64,000 nucleotides of DNA from Enterococcus sp. HY326 (GTDB lineage Bacteria > Bacillota > Bacilli > Lactobacillales > Enterococcaceae): contig NZ_JANLGQ010000001.1 of NCBI RefSeq assembly GCF_026157065.1, positions 372,001 through 436,000 on the forward strand, written 5' to 3'. The notes below the pieces were generated by a model. It did not search any database and was not told the origin of the DNA. It saw only the letters and a program-made list of their open reading frames with translations. This document shows, one piece after another, positions 19,198 to 28,266 of this stretch; the stretch's first letter is position 1; the number at the start of each line of letters is the position of its first letter. A program made the translations under genes and the position numbers.

Positions 19198-20520
19198 ATG
19201 GATTTACTTATTGGCATTATTTTAATTTTATCATTCTTTGGGCTAGTCCTTTATTCGGTGAAGGGCTTTAACCTAATGGTCGGCTTTTTTTTAATGGCTT
19301 CTTTATGGACCATTTTGCCGATTATCGGCCATCTTTCTGAGGGTGTCAGCTGGTCTGAAATTGGTACGATGCTGCAGGCTGTTTATCAAAATGCACCGGA
19401 AACTTGGGGAGCCGTTTTGGTCAATGTCTTCTTCGGAGCTTTTTTTGGGCGGGTCCTTTTAGATACAGGAATTGCGGCGACGATTATTCGTAAATCAGTA
19501 GAGCTTGGCGGCGACAATAGTGGTTTAATACTGGTTATTGTGAATATTATAACAGGTATCATTTTCACCTCTTTAGCCGGTGCTGGTCCGGTAATCTCGA
19601 TTGCCATCGTTGTTTTGCCGATTCTATTTTCAATTGGAATTCCTAAGGCTGTGGCTCTGTTTTCTTTTACCGGCTCTGTAGCTGCCGGAATTTTTATCAA
19701 TCCGATAAACTTTACCCAGTATCATGCGTTTTTTGAAACCGGCTCGAGCTATACCTATAATCAATATTTTAATTTTGGTATTATTGGTTTCGTTGTGATG
19801 CTTGCAGTTGTTTCAGCCTTTTCCCTTTTCTTTTTGAAAAGAGCCAATCCAGTCTTCAATTGGGACAGTGCCGATATCGAAGAGGATGAAAGTGATGTCA
19901 AGAATGCACCTAATATTGCTTTATTAACTCCATTTCTCCCAGTGATTGGAGTGATCTTCTTAAAACTGCCAGTCATTCTCTGCTTTATTTTAGCGTCAAT
20001 TTTTGCTTTAGTTGTTTGCCGAGAATTAACTGAGGGCTTCCGTGCAGCCAGTCGGACCTTTACAAAATTATATTCGGATGCGGTTAAAGAAACCTCGGCT
20101 TTAGTTGGGTTTTGGATGGCCTTGTCGATGTTCAATGCCGCTTCATCCTTTGCCGGCCCTTACTTTCAAACAGTAATTGGCGGGATTATTCCGACATCAG
20201 CTTTGGCGCTGTGTATTTTATTTATTATCTTGAGTCCTTTAACTTGGTTTAGAGGACCGATGAATTTAGTCGGCTCCGGAGCGGCCATTTTAGCGGTGAT
20301 TATGCAGGTGAATCCTGATTTACCGATTACTTTTTTATATCCCCTCTTCCTGTCGATTTTAGTCGGCATGGGCCACTTTGATATCACAACTTCTTGGATT
20401 TCATGGGGACTAGGCTATGCCAAAGTTGAAACTCGAGATTACATGAAGATGGCGCTGATTCCTGGGATGCTAATTTGTCTGATTTTAGAAATGATAACCT
20501 TTATCTGGTTTGGAAATTAA
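19198..20520 (+). CDS. Ion-transporter-superfamily permease (GntP/CitMHS-like)
   Basis: A 440-aa membrane protein with about 11-12 hydrophobic helices. The TSLAGAGPVISIAIVVLPIL stretch and the later FRGPMNLVGSGAAI re-entrant-like segment resemble carboxylate transporters of the ion transporter superfamily. SD GAGGAG precedes the ATG. It is 12 bp upstream of a hydantoinase-A-type gene and thus likely imports the substrate of that protein, perhaps a small organic acid, cyclic imide or oxoproline-like compound. Exact family and substrate are uncertain. Confidence 0.7.
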   Translation: MDLLIGIILILSFFGLVLYSVKGFNLMVGFFLMASLWTILPIIGHLSEGVSWSEIGTMLQAVYQNAPETWGAVLVNVFFGAFFGRVLLDTGIAATIIRKSVELGGDNSGLILVIVNIITGIIFTSLAGAGPVISIAIVVLPILFSIGIPKAVALFSFTGSVAAGIFINPINFTQYHAFFETGSSYTYNQYFNFGIIGFVVMLAVVSAFSLFFLKRANPVFNWDSADIEEDESDVKNAPNIALLTPFLPVIGVIFLKLPVILCFILASIFALVVCRELTEGFRAASRTFTKLYSDAVKETSALVGFWMALSMFNAASSFAGPYFQTVIGGIIPTSALALCILFIILSPLTWFRGPMNLVGSGAAILAVIMQVNPDLPITFLYPLFLSILVGMGHFDITTSWISWGLGYAKVETRDYMKMALIPGMLICLILEMITFIWFGN

Positions 20521-20532
20521 GGAGGTCCACCA

Positions 20533-22653
20533 ATGAATAGAAAAGTCCGTGTTGGCATTGATGTTGGCGGAACCCATACAAAAGCGGTGGCAATTGATAA
20601 TGCCACCAAAGAAATTATCGGTAAATCTTCTGTCAAAACGACTCATGACGATCAAAAAGGGGTCGCAACTGGTGTGGTCAATGCTTTTTTAAAATGTCTT
20701 CAGGAATATGAAATTGCCCCTGAAGAAGTCGTTTTCGTTGCCCATAGCACCACACAAGCGACCAATGCTTTGCTTGAAGGCGATGTCGCCAAAATTGGAA
20801 TTATTTCCACAGCGGAAGGTTTTTTTGAAGGCTTAATTACCCGCAAACAAATGAATATGAAAAATATTGATTTAGGCACCGGTCGGGAAATTGAAATTCA
20901 CAGCCGTTTTATTAAGCCAAGAGAGTTCAATCCTAGCCGGGTTAATCAAGCCATCGATGAGCTCCATGATTTAGGAGTAGAGGTCTTTGTTGTCACCAGT
21001 GCTTTTGGTGTTGATAGCAGCAAAAAAGAGCGCCTGATTGCTGAGACTATAAAAAAACGTGGCTACCTCTATACTGTCGCTTCAGAAATGACAAAATTGT
21101 ACGGCCTTTCCCGTCGGACTCGGACTGCTGTCTTGAACGGTTCGATTTTACCGAAGATGTTGGAAACCGCCAATTCAACGGAAGCCAGTGTTCATTCCTC
21201 TGGAGTGGATGTGCCATTGATGATTATGCGGGGCGACGGTGGCGTCATGGACGTCGCCGAAATGAAAAAAAGGCCCGTGCTGACAATGCTATCTGGGCCA
21301 GCCGCTAGTGTCATGGGGTCTCTTATTTATCTGCGGGCCTCAAATGGTGTTTACTTTGAAGTTGGTGGCACTTCCACCAATATTGGTGTCATTAAAGATG
21401 GTCGCCCAGCTATTGACTATTCCCAAATTAGCGGCCGTAATACGTATATCAGTTCCTTAGATGTCAAAGTTTTAGGGGTAGCTGGCGGCAGTATGGTGCG
21501 GGCCAATCAGCAACAGTTGGCTGATGTCGGACCTCGAAGCGCCCATATTGCGGGGTTAGACTATGCCGTTTTTACACCTCTCGAAGAAATTGTCGACCCG
21601 CAATTAGAATTTTTTGCACCAAAAGAAGGCGATCCCAAAGACTATGTGGCCATTCGTCTGGCCAGCGGTAAACGTGTCACCATCACCACCACCTGTGCCG
21701 CCAATATTTTAGGCCTAGTTAAGCCAGAACATTTTTCTTATGGCAACATTGAATCCGCCCGCAAAGCGATTCAGCCTTTAGCAGATTATCTGCAGCAGAC
21801 GCCGGAAGAAGTCGCAGAGGGAATTTTACAAAAAGCCTTTGCCAAAATTAAACCTGTGATTCTTGGCTTAGCAAATAAATACAAGCTAGAGCAAGAACAA
21901 ATTTCTTTAGTTGGCGTCGGTGGTGGCGCTTCGTCATTAATCGTCTATTGTGCTGACAAGCTCGGCTTGAAGTATAGTATTCCCGAAAATGCTGAAGTCA
22001 TTTCTTCAATTGGCGTCGCTTTGTCTCTCGTCCAAGATGTGGTGGAACGGATGATTCCCAATCCTACCAAAAATGATATCAAGCAAATTAAACAAGAAGC
22101 AATGGATAAGGCAATTGAAAGCGGCGCAACCAAAGAAAGCGTTGAAGTCCACATCGATATTGACTCGCAAACACAAAAAGTAACAGCGATTGCCACAGGC
22201 TCCACGGAGGTTCAAACTGGTGAGGATAATTTGAAAATATCCCAAGCTGAAGCCTTCGAGTTGGCTCGGCAAGATTTCCAAGCCCTACCGGAAGCAGTTA
22301 GTCTAATCGACAGCACCAATTACTTTTCGATTTTTGGTATGAATGCAGCCACCGGTGAAGCGATTCGTTTATTGGATGACAAAGGCTTTATCAAGGTACA
22401 GCGGGGCAATGCTCGTGTCCGTAAAACCTTTATTCAAAATTATTTAGATGTCCTGCAAAACTTCTGGGAGGACATGGCCAATTATAAATCTGATTTGATT
22501 ATTCGCCCTGATTTTTATATCTGTGTCGGTCCTAGATTAATGGATTTTTCAACCCAGGATTTCCAGCAATTATTAATGCTTGTTGACTTGGAGTTGGCCA
22601 ATGTCAACTCTGAAGAAGAAGTCATGATTATTGCCGCCAATCAACTTTACTAA
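20533..22653 (+). CDS. Hydantoinase/oxoprolinase subunit A family protein
   Basis: A 706-aa protein of the HyuA family, an actin-fold ATPase. The N-terminal phosphate-binding loop GIDVGGTHTKAVA (residues 8-20), HSTTQATNALLEG, MLSGPAASVMG and FEVGGTSTNIGV are all conserved. Known members hydrolyse 5-oxoproline, hydantoins or carboxylate acetone together with a B subunit. No HyuB-type gene lies in this operon. The C-terminal ~150 residues differ from classical HyuA and may be an added domain. SD GGAGG is right after the transporter stop. Substrate unknown. Confidence 0.85.
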   Translation: MNRKVRVGIDVGGTHTKAVAIDNATKEIIGKSSVKTTHDDQKGVATGVVNAFLKCLQEYEIAPEEVVFVAHSTTQATNALLEGDVAKIGIISTAEGFFEGLITRKQMNMKNIDLGTGREIEIHSRFIKPREFNPSRVNQAIDELHDLGVEVFVVTSAFGVDSSKKERLIAETIKKRGYLYTVASEMTKLYGLSRRTRTAVLNGSILPKMLETANSTEASVHSSGVDVPLMIMRGDGGVMDVAEMKKRPVLTMLSGPAASVMGSLIYLRASNGVYFEVGGTSTNIGVIKDGRPAIDYSQISGRNTYISSLDVKVLGVAGGSMVRANQQQLADVGPRSAHIAGLDYAVFTPLEEIVDPQLEFFAPKEGDPKDYVAIRLASGKRVTITTTCAANILGLVKPEHFSYGNIESARKAIQPLADYLQQTPEEVAEGILQKAFAKIKPVILGLANKYKLEQEQISLVGVGGGASSLIVYCADKLGLKYSIPENAEVISSIGVALSLVQDVVERMIPNPTKNDIKQIKQEAMDKAIESGATKESVEVHIDIDSQTQKVTAIATGSTEVQTGEDNLKISQAEAFELARQDFQALPEAVSLIDSTNYFSIFGMNAATGEAIRLLDDKGFIKVQRGNARVRKTFIQNYLDVLQNFWEDMANYKSDLIIRPDFYICVGPRLMDFSTQDFQQLLMLVDLELANVNSEEEVMIIAANQLY

Positions 22654-22666
22654 CAGGAGGTTTGTG

Positions 22667-23299
22667 GTGGCTATGCTAACTGATTTGGAATTAGCCTATT
22701 GGCAGCTAAAAAAAGACCGTCTCTTTTTTAAAATTCCTAAAAAAGAAATTTTACCTGAATGCCGCCTGGCCTTAAAAAAGGGCCAGGATTTTTTTGAAGC
22801 CTTTCAAGAGTATGACAGCTTTGCATTATTAGAATCTTTGCCCATCACTCTCGTCGAATCAGAAAAAGAAACTTCACTAAGGGGACAACTGCAAATTTTT
22901 CCAAAAACACAGCATGCTGAGTTGAACATTTTCACAACCACGATAAAAAAATTGCAGCAGCAAACGGGACTTCCCTTTTCACAAATAAAAGAATTGGTTA
23001 TTGCCCATGAGCTTTATCATTACCTCAGCGAATTTCAGCTGGGTCCGCAAAGGGAATACCCAAAATTGCAGATAACCACCTTTCAGCTAGGTCCGCTACA
23101 TTCAAAAGCAACTTTGCAAGAATCAAAAGAAATCACAGCCCATAAATTTGCCCAGCTACTGACAGACCTTCCCTTTTTAGCAAATGCTCTAGATTTTTCA
23201 GACTTGTGGCAACCAGAAGGGTCAAGCAGCCGGAGAGTTCAAAAGATTCAAGAGGAAGTTGTTGGGCTTGTTGGGGAAGAAATGCAGCGAAAAAAATAG
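22667..23299 (+). CDS. HExxH putative metalloprotease-like protein of the hyuA operon
   Basis: About 210 aa, no named family recognised. The segment VIAHELYHYL is a zincin-type HExxH motif, followed 44 residues later by ESKEITAHKFAQLL, whose Glu or His could be the third ligand. No signal peptide, so it probably acts in the cytoplasm. The start is uncertain: GTG 22664, GTG 22667 and ATG 22673 all follow AGGAGG; GTG 22667 has the best spacing. It is 13 bp behind hyuA and shares its terminator, so it is part of the same pathway or an accessory of it. Confidence 0.7.
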   Translation: MAMLTDLELAYWQLKKDRLFFKIPKKEILPECRLALKKGQDFFEAFQEYDSFALLESLPITLVESEKETSLRGQLQIFPKTQHAELNIFTTTIKKLQQQTGLPFSQIKELVIAHELYHYLSEFQLGPQREYPKLQITTFQLGPLHSKATLQESKEITAHKFAQLLTDLPFLANALDFSDLWQPEGSSSRRVQKIQEEVVGLVGEEMQRKK

Positions 23300-23322
23300 T
23301 CCTAATTTTTCACATTCTTTTT

Positions 23323-23379
23323 GAAAGTAAAATCCCTGAATTAATTAAAATTCAGGGGATTTTGCTTTCATTTTTTCTA
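23323..23379. terminator. Bidirectional terminator between hyuA operon and ROK gene
   Basis: Near-perfect 20-bp arms (GAAAGtAAAATCC...GGATTTTgCTTTC), with T runs on the plus strand and a T-rich tail on the minus strand. Confidence 0.85.
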
Positions 23380-23457
23380 TGGAATGATTACACTTCTTAC
23401 ACCTAAGATTGTTCTGACTGAGAGAAGTGAAAAACATATACTACTGAGAGTGCATTT

Positions 23458-24352
23458 TCAAATTTTAGCATCTGAGATTTGTAAATAGTGTTTAACTGCA
23501 CCGATTAAGTTGGCTTCGTTTCTAAAATAACAGCTTTCAAGTGGAGAATGTCTAATCGGTATTGGAATCTTTTGATAAAAGGATTCTAGAGTTTCCGATA
23601 GCTTTTCCATATAAAAAGTATTTTGACTTATACCACCACCAATCAGTATTTTCTCTGGATCAAACATAATTTGAAAGTTGAATAATTGTGTAGCAAAATT
23701 TTCTGCATACTCTTCAAAGGGCTGAACAAATTTTGGTTCTCCCTTCTGAATAAGCTGGAAAGCTTCTTCACCGTCTAATTCTCGTCCATAAATCTCTGAA
23801 AGTTTAGCAACAAAGTGAGGAATGCCTACTTGGTTTCCTACAACTGCCTCAAACCCATATTCTTCAAACCTTTTTGTAAAAATAAGTGAAAACTCTCCAG
23901 CATATAAATGAGTGCCGCGATAAACTTCCCCACTCTGAACGATAGCACATCCAAGACCAGTACCAATTACCAATACTAAAGCATTCTCAACATTCTGCAA
24001 TTTTCCTTGCCACAACTCTGCTTGTGCTGCACATCGAGCATCATTTTCAATTGTAACTGGTAGATTTAACAGAGTTGCTAAGTTCTCAGCAAAATGAGAG
24101 TTGTTGTTATACTGGAGCGCCCCTCCTTGAAAAATATAACCATTTTGAGCATCAATTGTTCCAGGCAATACTAATCGCGCAACCTCTTACAGCTGAAAAC
24201 TTATTTTTGATATTTAGAATTAAAGTAATTAGCTCTTGCTGGTTAGTTTGAGGTGTCGGTAGTCTTGCTATAGTCCCCAAAGTATTTGTAAGGCAATCGT
24301 AAATTCCATATTTTATAAAGGTTCCGCCGATATCAAATACAAGCAATTCCAT
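23458..24352 (-). pseudogene. ROK family sugar kinase, frameshifted
   Basis: Residues 1-61 (MELLVFDIGGTFIKYGIYD...) hold the ATP-binding DIGGT loop. The frame then ends in IAWNN-stop, while the remainder (PGTIDAQNGYIFQGG...) continues in the next frame. One extra base near 24165 (ATT-G-CCTGGAACA) explains the break; removing it restores SIPGTIDAQNG and a typical 297-aa ROK protein. The C-terminal part keeps ENDARCAAQAE, VIGTGLGCAIV and the IGGGIS motif. The ROK zinc-binding Cys cluster is absent. Located downstream of a PTS EIIC gene, it may phosphorylate beta-glucosides or glucose released from them. Confidence 0.85.
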
Positions 24353-24459
24353 ATATTAACACTCCTGTTGTTCGTAGTTTACCAAACTCTTTTTCTAAAA
24401 TCATTTAAGTAACACTTCTATCGCAATAATTAATCCAATTTAAATTAGCACAACTCTTA

Positions 24460-25815
24460 CTAAGACTGTTTTAACTGAGATTGTTGACTTGTCAGACTGC
24501 TTACTGTTAGGTTTTCCATTCCTTGTTCCTTTATTAGTTCTTGCCGATCTAAGGTTTTGATAAACGGTAAGTAGACTACAACCATTACTGCCATACTAAC
24601 AATTCGTAAAACTAGCCCTTGCCAACCCATTATGAAAAAACTTGAAATCAGTTTAGGTACAGTCCAAATGCTTGCCATACCTAACGCTAATGTTGGATCA
24701 TAATAGGAAATAAAGCCGCTGATAGAGCCGAGGTAACCTATAATTCCGGTGATAAAGGTACTCAGGAAGAATGGAATAAATAAAACAGGATTTAACATGA
24801 TTGGCATCCCAAAAATAACTGGTTCATTGATGTTGAATAAATTGGGAACTGCAGAAATTTTAGCAAAGGAACGATATCGCTTGCTTTTGCAAAATAGTAG
24901 AATAGCCATCAACAAACTCAAAGTACTCCCTACAGCATCGTTGTTCAAAAAACTGTTCACAATCATGATATCTTTATAAGGAAGCACTTCTCCTGCTTGG
25001 AAAGCTGCCACATTCATTAAAGCCATATTCATCAGCAATGGAACTAAGGCACTATTTATAGCATTAGGATGGATTCCAAAAAAGAATAAGCCATTCGCAA
25101 TCATCCCAATTAAAATGATAGCTGGTACTGAGCTACCAATTTTGGTTATCGGATTGCCAATAAACGTTTGAATAAGGTTGAAAATGTTCTCCATTGGTGT
25201 ATAACTCAATCCAATCCGCAATACTACTACACTAATTAAGATAATAATTGCAACAACTAGTGGCTCAAAAGACTGGTTGACCATTGGTGGTACGCCTTCA
25301 GGCATCCGAATCAACAACTTTTTATTTTGTGATAAGCTGACATACATTTTGGCAATAATTAGACCTAAAACGATAGCTACAAACATACCGGAACTACCTA
25401 AATAATCATAGGAGAGTGCCGCAATTTGCTCTTCTCCGACAGTTTGTGGCATTAAGGTGATATAAGAAGCTATTGAGATAAATGCCGCCATTAGTGGATT
25501 GGTGTTTGCCTTATTCAAAAGTTTTGTGTAAGAATAAGGGATGGAAAAAGCAATCAACAACCCAATAATGTTAAGGGTTCCTCCCTGCAAAGAATTGAAG
25601 TGTTCAGTTAGACCCACTTCATTGAACCAAGCATTTACTGAAGCAATTGGAAAATTACCTAGAATTGAAAAAATAGATGCTCCTAGAGTTAATGGTAACG
25701 TATACATCAATCCGCCTGAGATTGCTTGAATTATCTTATTCGCACCAAATTTAGAAGCAATTGGCAAAACCTTTTGATCAATTAAATCTTGGAATTTTTC
25801 ATAAGAACTACTCAT
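24460..25815 (-). CDS. PTS EIIC, lactose/cellobiose family
   Basis: A 451-aa membrane permease of the PTS lactose-N,N-diacetylchitobiose-beta-glucoside class (ISGGLMYTLPLTLGASIF, EGVPPMVNQSFEPL, FFFGIHPNAINSAL, NLFNINEPVIFGMPIMLNP). It lacks IIA and IIB domains, and none are encoded in this window, so it must borrow soluble partners. AAAGGATG precedes the ATG. It heads a two-gene operon with the broken ROK kinase and is divergent from an RpiR regulator whose start is 29 bp away. Probable substrate: a beta-glucoside such as cellobiose. Confidence 0.92.
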   Translation of the reverse strand: MSSSYEKFQDLIDQKVLPIASKFGANKIIQAISGGLMYTLPLTLGASIFSILGNFPIASVNAWFNEVGLTEHFNSLQGGTLNIIGLLIAFSIPYSYTKLLNKANTNPLMAAFISIASYITLMPQTVGEEQIAALSYDYLGSSGMFVAIVLGLIIAKMYVSLSQNKKLLIRMPEGVPPMVNQSFEPLVVAIIILISVVVLRIGLSYTPMENIFNLIQTFIGNPITKIGSSVPAIILIGMIANGLFFFGIHPNAINSALVPLLMNMALMNVAAFQAGEVLPYKDIMIVNSFLNNDAVGSTLSLLMAILLFCKSKRYRSFAKISAVPNLFNINEPVIFGMPIMLNPVLFIPFFLSTFITGIIGYLGSISGFISYYDPTLALGMASIWTVPKLISSFFIMGWQGLVLRIVSMAVMVVVYLPFIKTLDRQELIKEQGMENLTVSSLTSQQSQLKQS

Positions 25816-25844
25816 TTTACTACATCCTTTCTATTGGAGGAAAT

Positions 25845-26633
25845 ATGGATCCTATATCAAAAATTTATGCATATTATAATACTGAAGGTAGTCAAGCTAC
25901 CTACTACAAACTGGCAGATTTCGTTTTAAAAAATATCAAAAGATTGCCTAACTTATCCATTACACAATTTGCTGAAGAAACCTATGTATCAAAGGCGACT
26001 ATTACTCGATTCATTCATTTTTTAGGACTAGAAAGCTATCAGGAATTTAAAAAATATTTCGGCCGAATTACTGGAACATCAAAATTATCTTTTCTAAAAC
26101 TAACAACTCCTGAAGTTAAAGAGATTCAAATGCATCCTGACAATTTCTTAAAGCAATACACACAGCAGATTATTACTATGATTCAAGATACTGCTGAAAC
26201 AATGAATATTTCAGAAATTGATAGCCTAATAAAGGCAGTTCAAACAGCCAATCAAGTAGCTTTTCTTGGTTACAGTGACTCGAATTCCATTGCTAAAGAT
26301 ATTCAGCTTGGCTGTCTGGCAATTGGTAAAACAATTGAGGTTGCTGAAAGTCAGAAAAAATTTGATGATATTCTTGAACGATTTGGAGAACAGGACTTAG
26401 TTATTATTCTATCAAATTATGGGAATTTCTTTACTCACCACAAAATATTTTATGATGAACTTATAGCTAAAGAAGTCCCCCTAATTTTAGTGACACAAAA
26501 CTATAGTTCGATGGAATCTTTTCGCTTTCAGCAAACTATATATCTGACTACAAAACGCCAGTTAAATATTGGCAATTACCCTATGCGTATTTTTTCGGAA
26601 TACTTTGTAAGACGTATTTTACTACAACCATAA
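25845..26633 (+). CDS. RpiR/MurR family transcriptional regulator
   Basis: A 262-aa regulator. The N-terminal HTH_6-type domain (LSITQFAEETYVSKATITRFIHFLGLESYQEFK) is followed by a SIS-like sugar-phosphate sensing domain (AFLGYSDSNSIAKDIQLGCLAIGK, LVIILSNYGNFFTHH). SD GGAGG precedes the ATG at 25845; the longer frame starting inside the EIIC gene is rejected. It is divergent from and probably controls the EIIC-ROK operon, and converges on a GH1 gene. Its own terminator lies inside the end of that gene. Confidence 0.88.
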   Translation: MDPISKIYAYYNTEGSQATYYKLADFVLKNIKRLPNLSITQFAEETYVSKATITRFIHFLGLESYQEFKKYFGRITGTSKLSFLKLTTPEVKEIQMHPDNFLKQYTQQIITMIQDTAETMNISEIDSLIKAVQTANQVAFLGYSDSNSIAKDIQLGCLAIGKTIEVAESQKKFDDILERFGEQDLVIILSNYGNFFTHHKIFYDELIAKEVPLILVTQNYSSMESFRFQQTIYLTTKRQLNIGNYPMRIFSEYFVRRILLQP

Positions 26634-26645
26634 TAATACTATTGT

Positions 26646-28022
26646 TTATGAGTTAGCTTTGATTAGTTTTTGATAAAAATCAAAGCTATCTTTTTTGTAT
26701 CGCCGCATTGTTTTTTCTTCAAAGTTAGTACGATCGACATAGACCATACCATAACGTTTCTCCATACCATCACCGACACTTAACAAATCAATAAAGGACC
26801 ATGGATTAAAAGAAATTACATTCACACCATCTTTAACCGCCAAAGCCATTTGTTCAATATGTCGATCAAGATATTCAACCCTGTCTTTATCGTGCACCTG
26901 ATTGTCAATCAATTCTTCTTCCTCTGACCAACCACACTCCGTAATCACAATCGGAATAGACCCGTAGCGATCTGATAACTGCCGTAATCCATAACGTAGA
27001 CCTATCGGATCAAAATTCCAACCCCAGTCCGTATGACGTAACTCCTTATCTTGGATTCGCATAATACGTTGAAAGATGAATTGATCCTCTTTAGCTTCTG
27101 GATTCGCTTCAACAATCGTGGTGCAATACCAGTTCACTCCTAAATAGTTGGCTCTACCTGACAACAAAATTTCTGTATCATCTGGTTTAGTATCAATTTT
27201 GATGTCCAATTTAGCTAATTCATTTTGAAAATAGACTGGGATTTCCCCACGAAGAGCTACTTCCATTTGAGCAAAAGAATAAAAATCCTCTAACTCTTTA
27301 GCCGCCATCATATCATATGATTTTTTTGAGGCCGGTAAAGTTGTGATATAAGAAACTGCTGGTCCTATCTTGCTTTCAGGAAATTGATTTAGGCAAAGTT
27401 TACAGACTTCAGCTTGTGCTAGCCACATATGATAATTAGCTTGGAAAGCAGCTTGATAGCGGTTCTTAATCGGCTGATCCAAATCAATTCCAATCATATC
27501 TGAAGCGACAACTAAAACAGCCTGCTCATTAATCGTTAACCAATATTTCACCTTCTTACCAAATTCCTCCAATAAACACTGTCCATACTTAACAAAATCA
27601 GCAACGGATTTCCTTGAAATCCAACCACCATATTTTTCAATTAACCCAAGTGGCTGATCAAAATGATACATCGTCACAATCGGCTCAATACCATTTTCTA
27701 ATAAGGTATCAATCAGCTGATGATAAAATTTTAAACCTGCTTGATTTGGTTCCATCTCATCCCCATTTGGAAAAATTCTTGGCCAACTAATAGAGAAGCG
27801 ATAGCTTTTCAAACCAAGCTCCTTCATCAATTGAACGTCTTCTCGCCAATGATGGTAATGGTCGACTGTAACTTTAGTATCTAGTTGCTTATCACTTTTC
27901 TTGAAAGAACGAACATCCGCAATAGAGAGGCCTTTGCCATCCTCTCGATATGCTCCCTCCACTTGGAAGGCACTAGTTGATGCTCCCCACAAAAATTTTT
28001 TTGATAGGTGATTATATTTCAT
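26646..28022 (-). CDS. 6-phospho-beta-glucosidase (GH1)
   Basis: A 458-aa TIM-barrel glycosidase that cleaves phosphorylated beta-glucosides delivered by the PTS. The acid/base Glu166 is in TINEQ and the nucleophile Glu362 in ITECGW. The phosphate-binding segment VGDGMEKRYGMVYVD supports a phospho-substrate. Both catalytic motifs are unusual: NEQ replaces NEP and TECG replaces TENG. The start ATG at 28022 follows AAGGAG. A cre-like site lies about 40 bp upstream of the start. It stands alone between two regulators. Confidence 0.9.
   Translation of the reverse strand: MKYNHLSKKFLWGASTSAFQVEGAYREDGKGLSIADVRSFKKSDKQLDTKVTVDHYHHWREDVQLMKELGLKSYRFSISWPRIFPNGDEMEPNQAGLKFYHQLIDTLLENGIEPIVTMYHFDQPLGLIEKYGGWISRKSVADFVKYGQCLLEEFGKKVKYWLTINEQAVLVVASDMIGIDLDQPIKNRYQAAFQANYHMWLAQAEVCKLCLNQFPESKIGPAVSYITTLPASKKSYDMMAAKELEDFYSFAQMEVALRGEIPVYFQNELAKLDIKIDTKPDDTEILLSGRANYLGVNWYCTTIVEANPEAKEDQFIFQRIMRIQDKELRHTDWGWNFDPIGLRYGLRQLSDRYGSIPIVITECGWSEEEELIDNQVHDKDRVEYLDRHIEQMALAVKDGVNVISFNPWSFIDLLSVGDGMEKRYGMVYVDRTNFEEKTMRRYKKDSFDFYQKLIKANS
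26654..26697 (+). terminator. Terminator of the RpiR gene inside the 3' end of the GH1 gene
   Basis: AGCTTTGATT and AATCAAAGCT arms, then ATCTTTTTTG on the plus strand. The hairpin overlaps the last codons of the convergent GH1 gene (stop at 26646), so the two genes share this DNA. Confidence 0.75.
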
Positions 28023-28055
28023 CTTTATCGCTCCTTTTCTATAATTCTATTTTAA

Positions 28056-28069
28056 TGGTAACGCATTCA
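28056..28069. promoter_or_regulatory. cre site (CcpA) upstream of the GH1 gene
   Basis: On the minus strand TGAATGCGTTACCA matches the CcpA consensus TGWAARCGYTWNCW at 13 of 14 positions. Its place 35 bp before the start codon implies glucose repression of the gene. Confidence 0.7.
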
Positions 28070-28140
28070 TTTTTGGTTTCGATTCTTTATCTATTAGTTG
28101 CAAAACAGACCTAGCAGTTTCATCTTTATGAAACTATCAA

Positions 28141-28191
28141 AAAAAACCACTAAAGACAGAATCCATAATGATTTTTGTCTTTAGTGGTTTT
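28141..28191 (-). terminator. Terminator of the GntR gene
   Basis: Perfect 16-bp arms AAAACCACTAAAGACA/TGTCTTTAGTGGTTTT followed by Ts on the minus strand. An 8-bp inverted repeat, AGTTTCAT-CTTT-ATGAAACT, lies next to it at 28117-28136. Confidence 0.85.
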
Positions 28192-28266
28192 GACGTTTCC
28201 GTTATCATGAATATTTTGGACATAAAAGGCGCAATCCTATATCGTAAATTTCTTCTTTCTTGCCTT

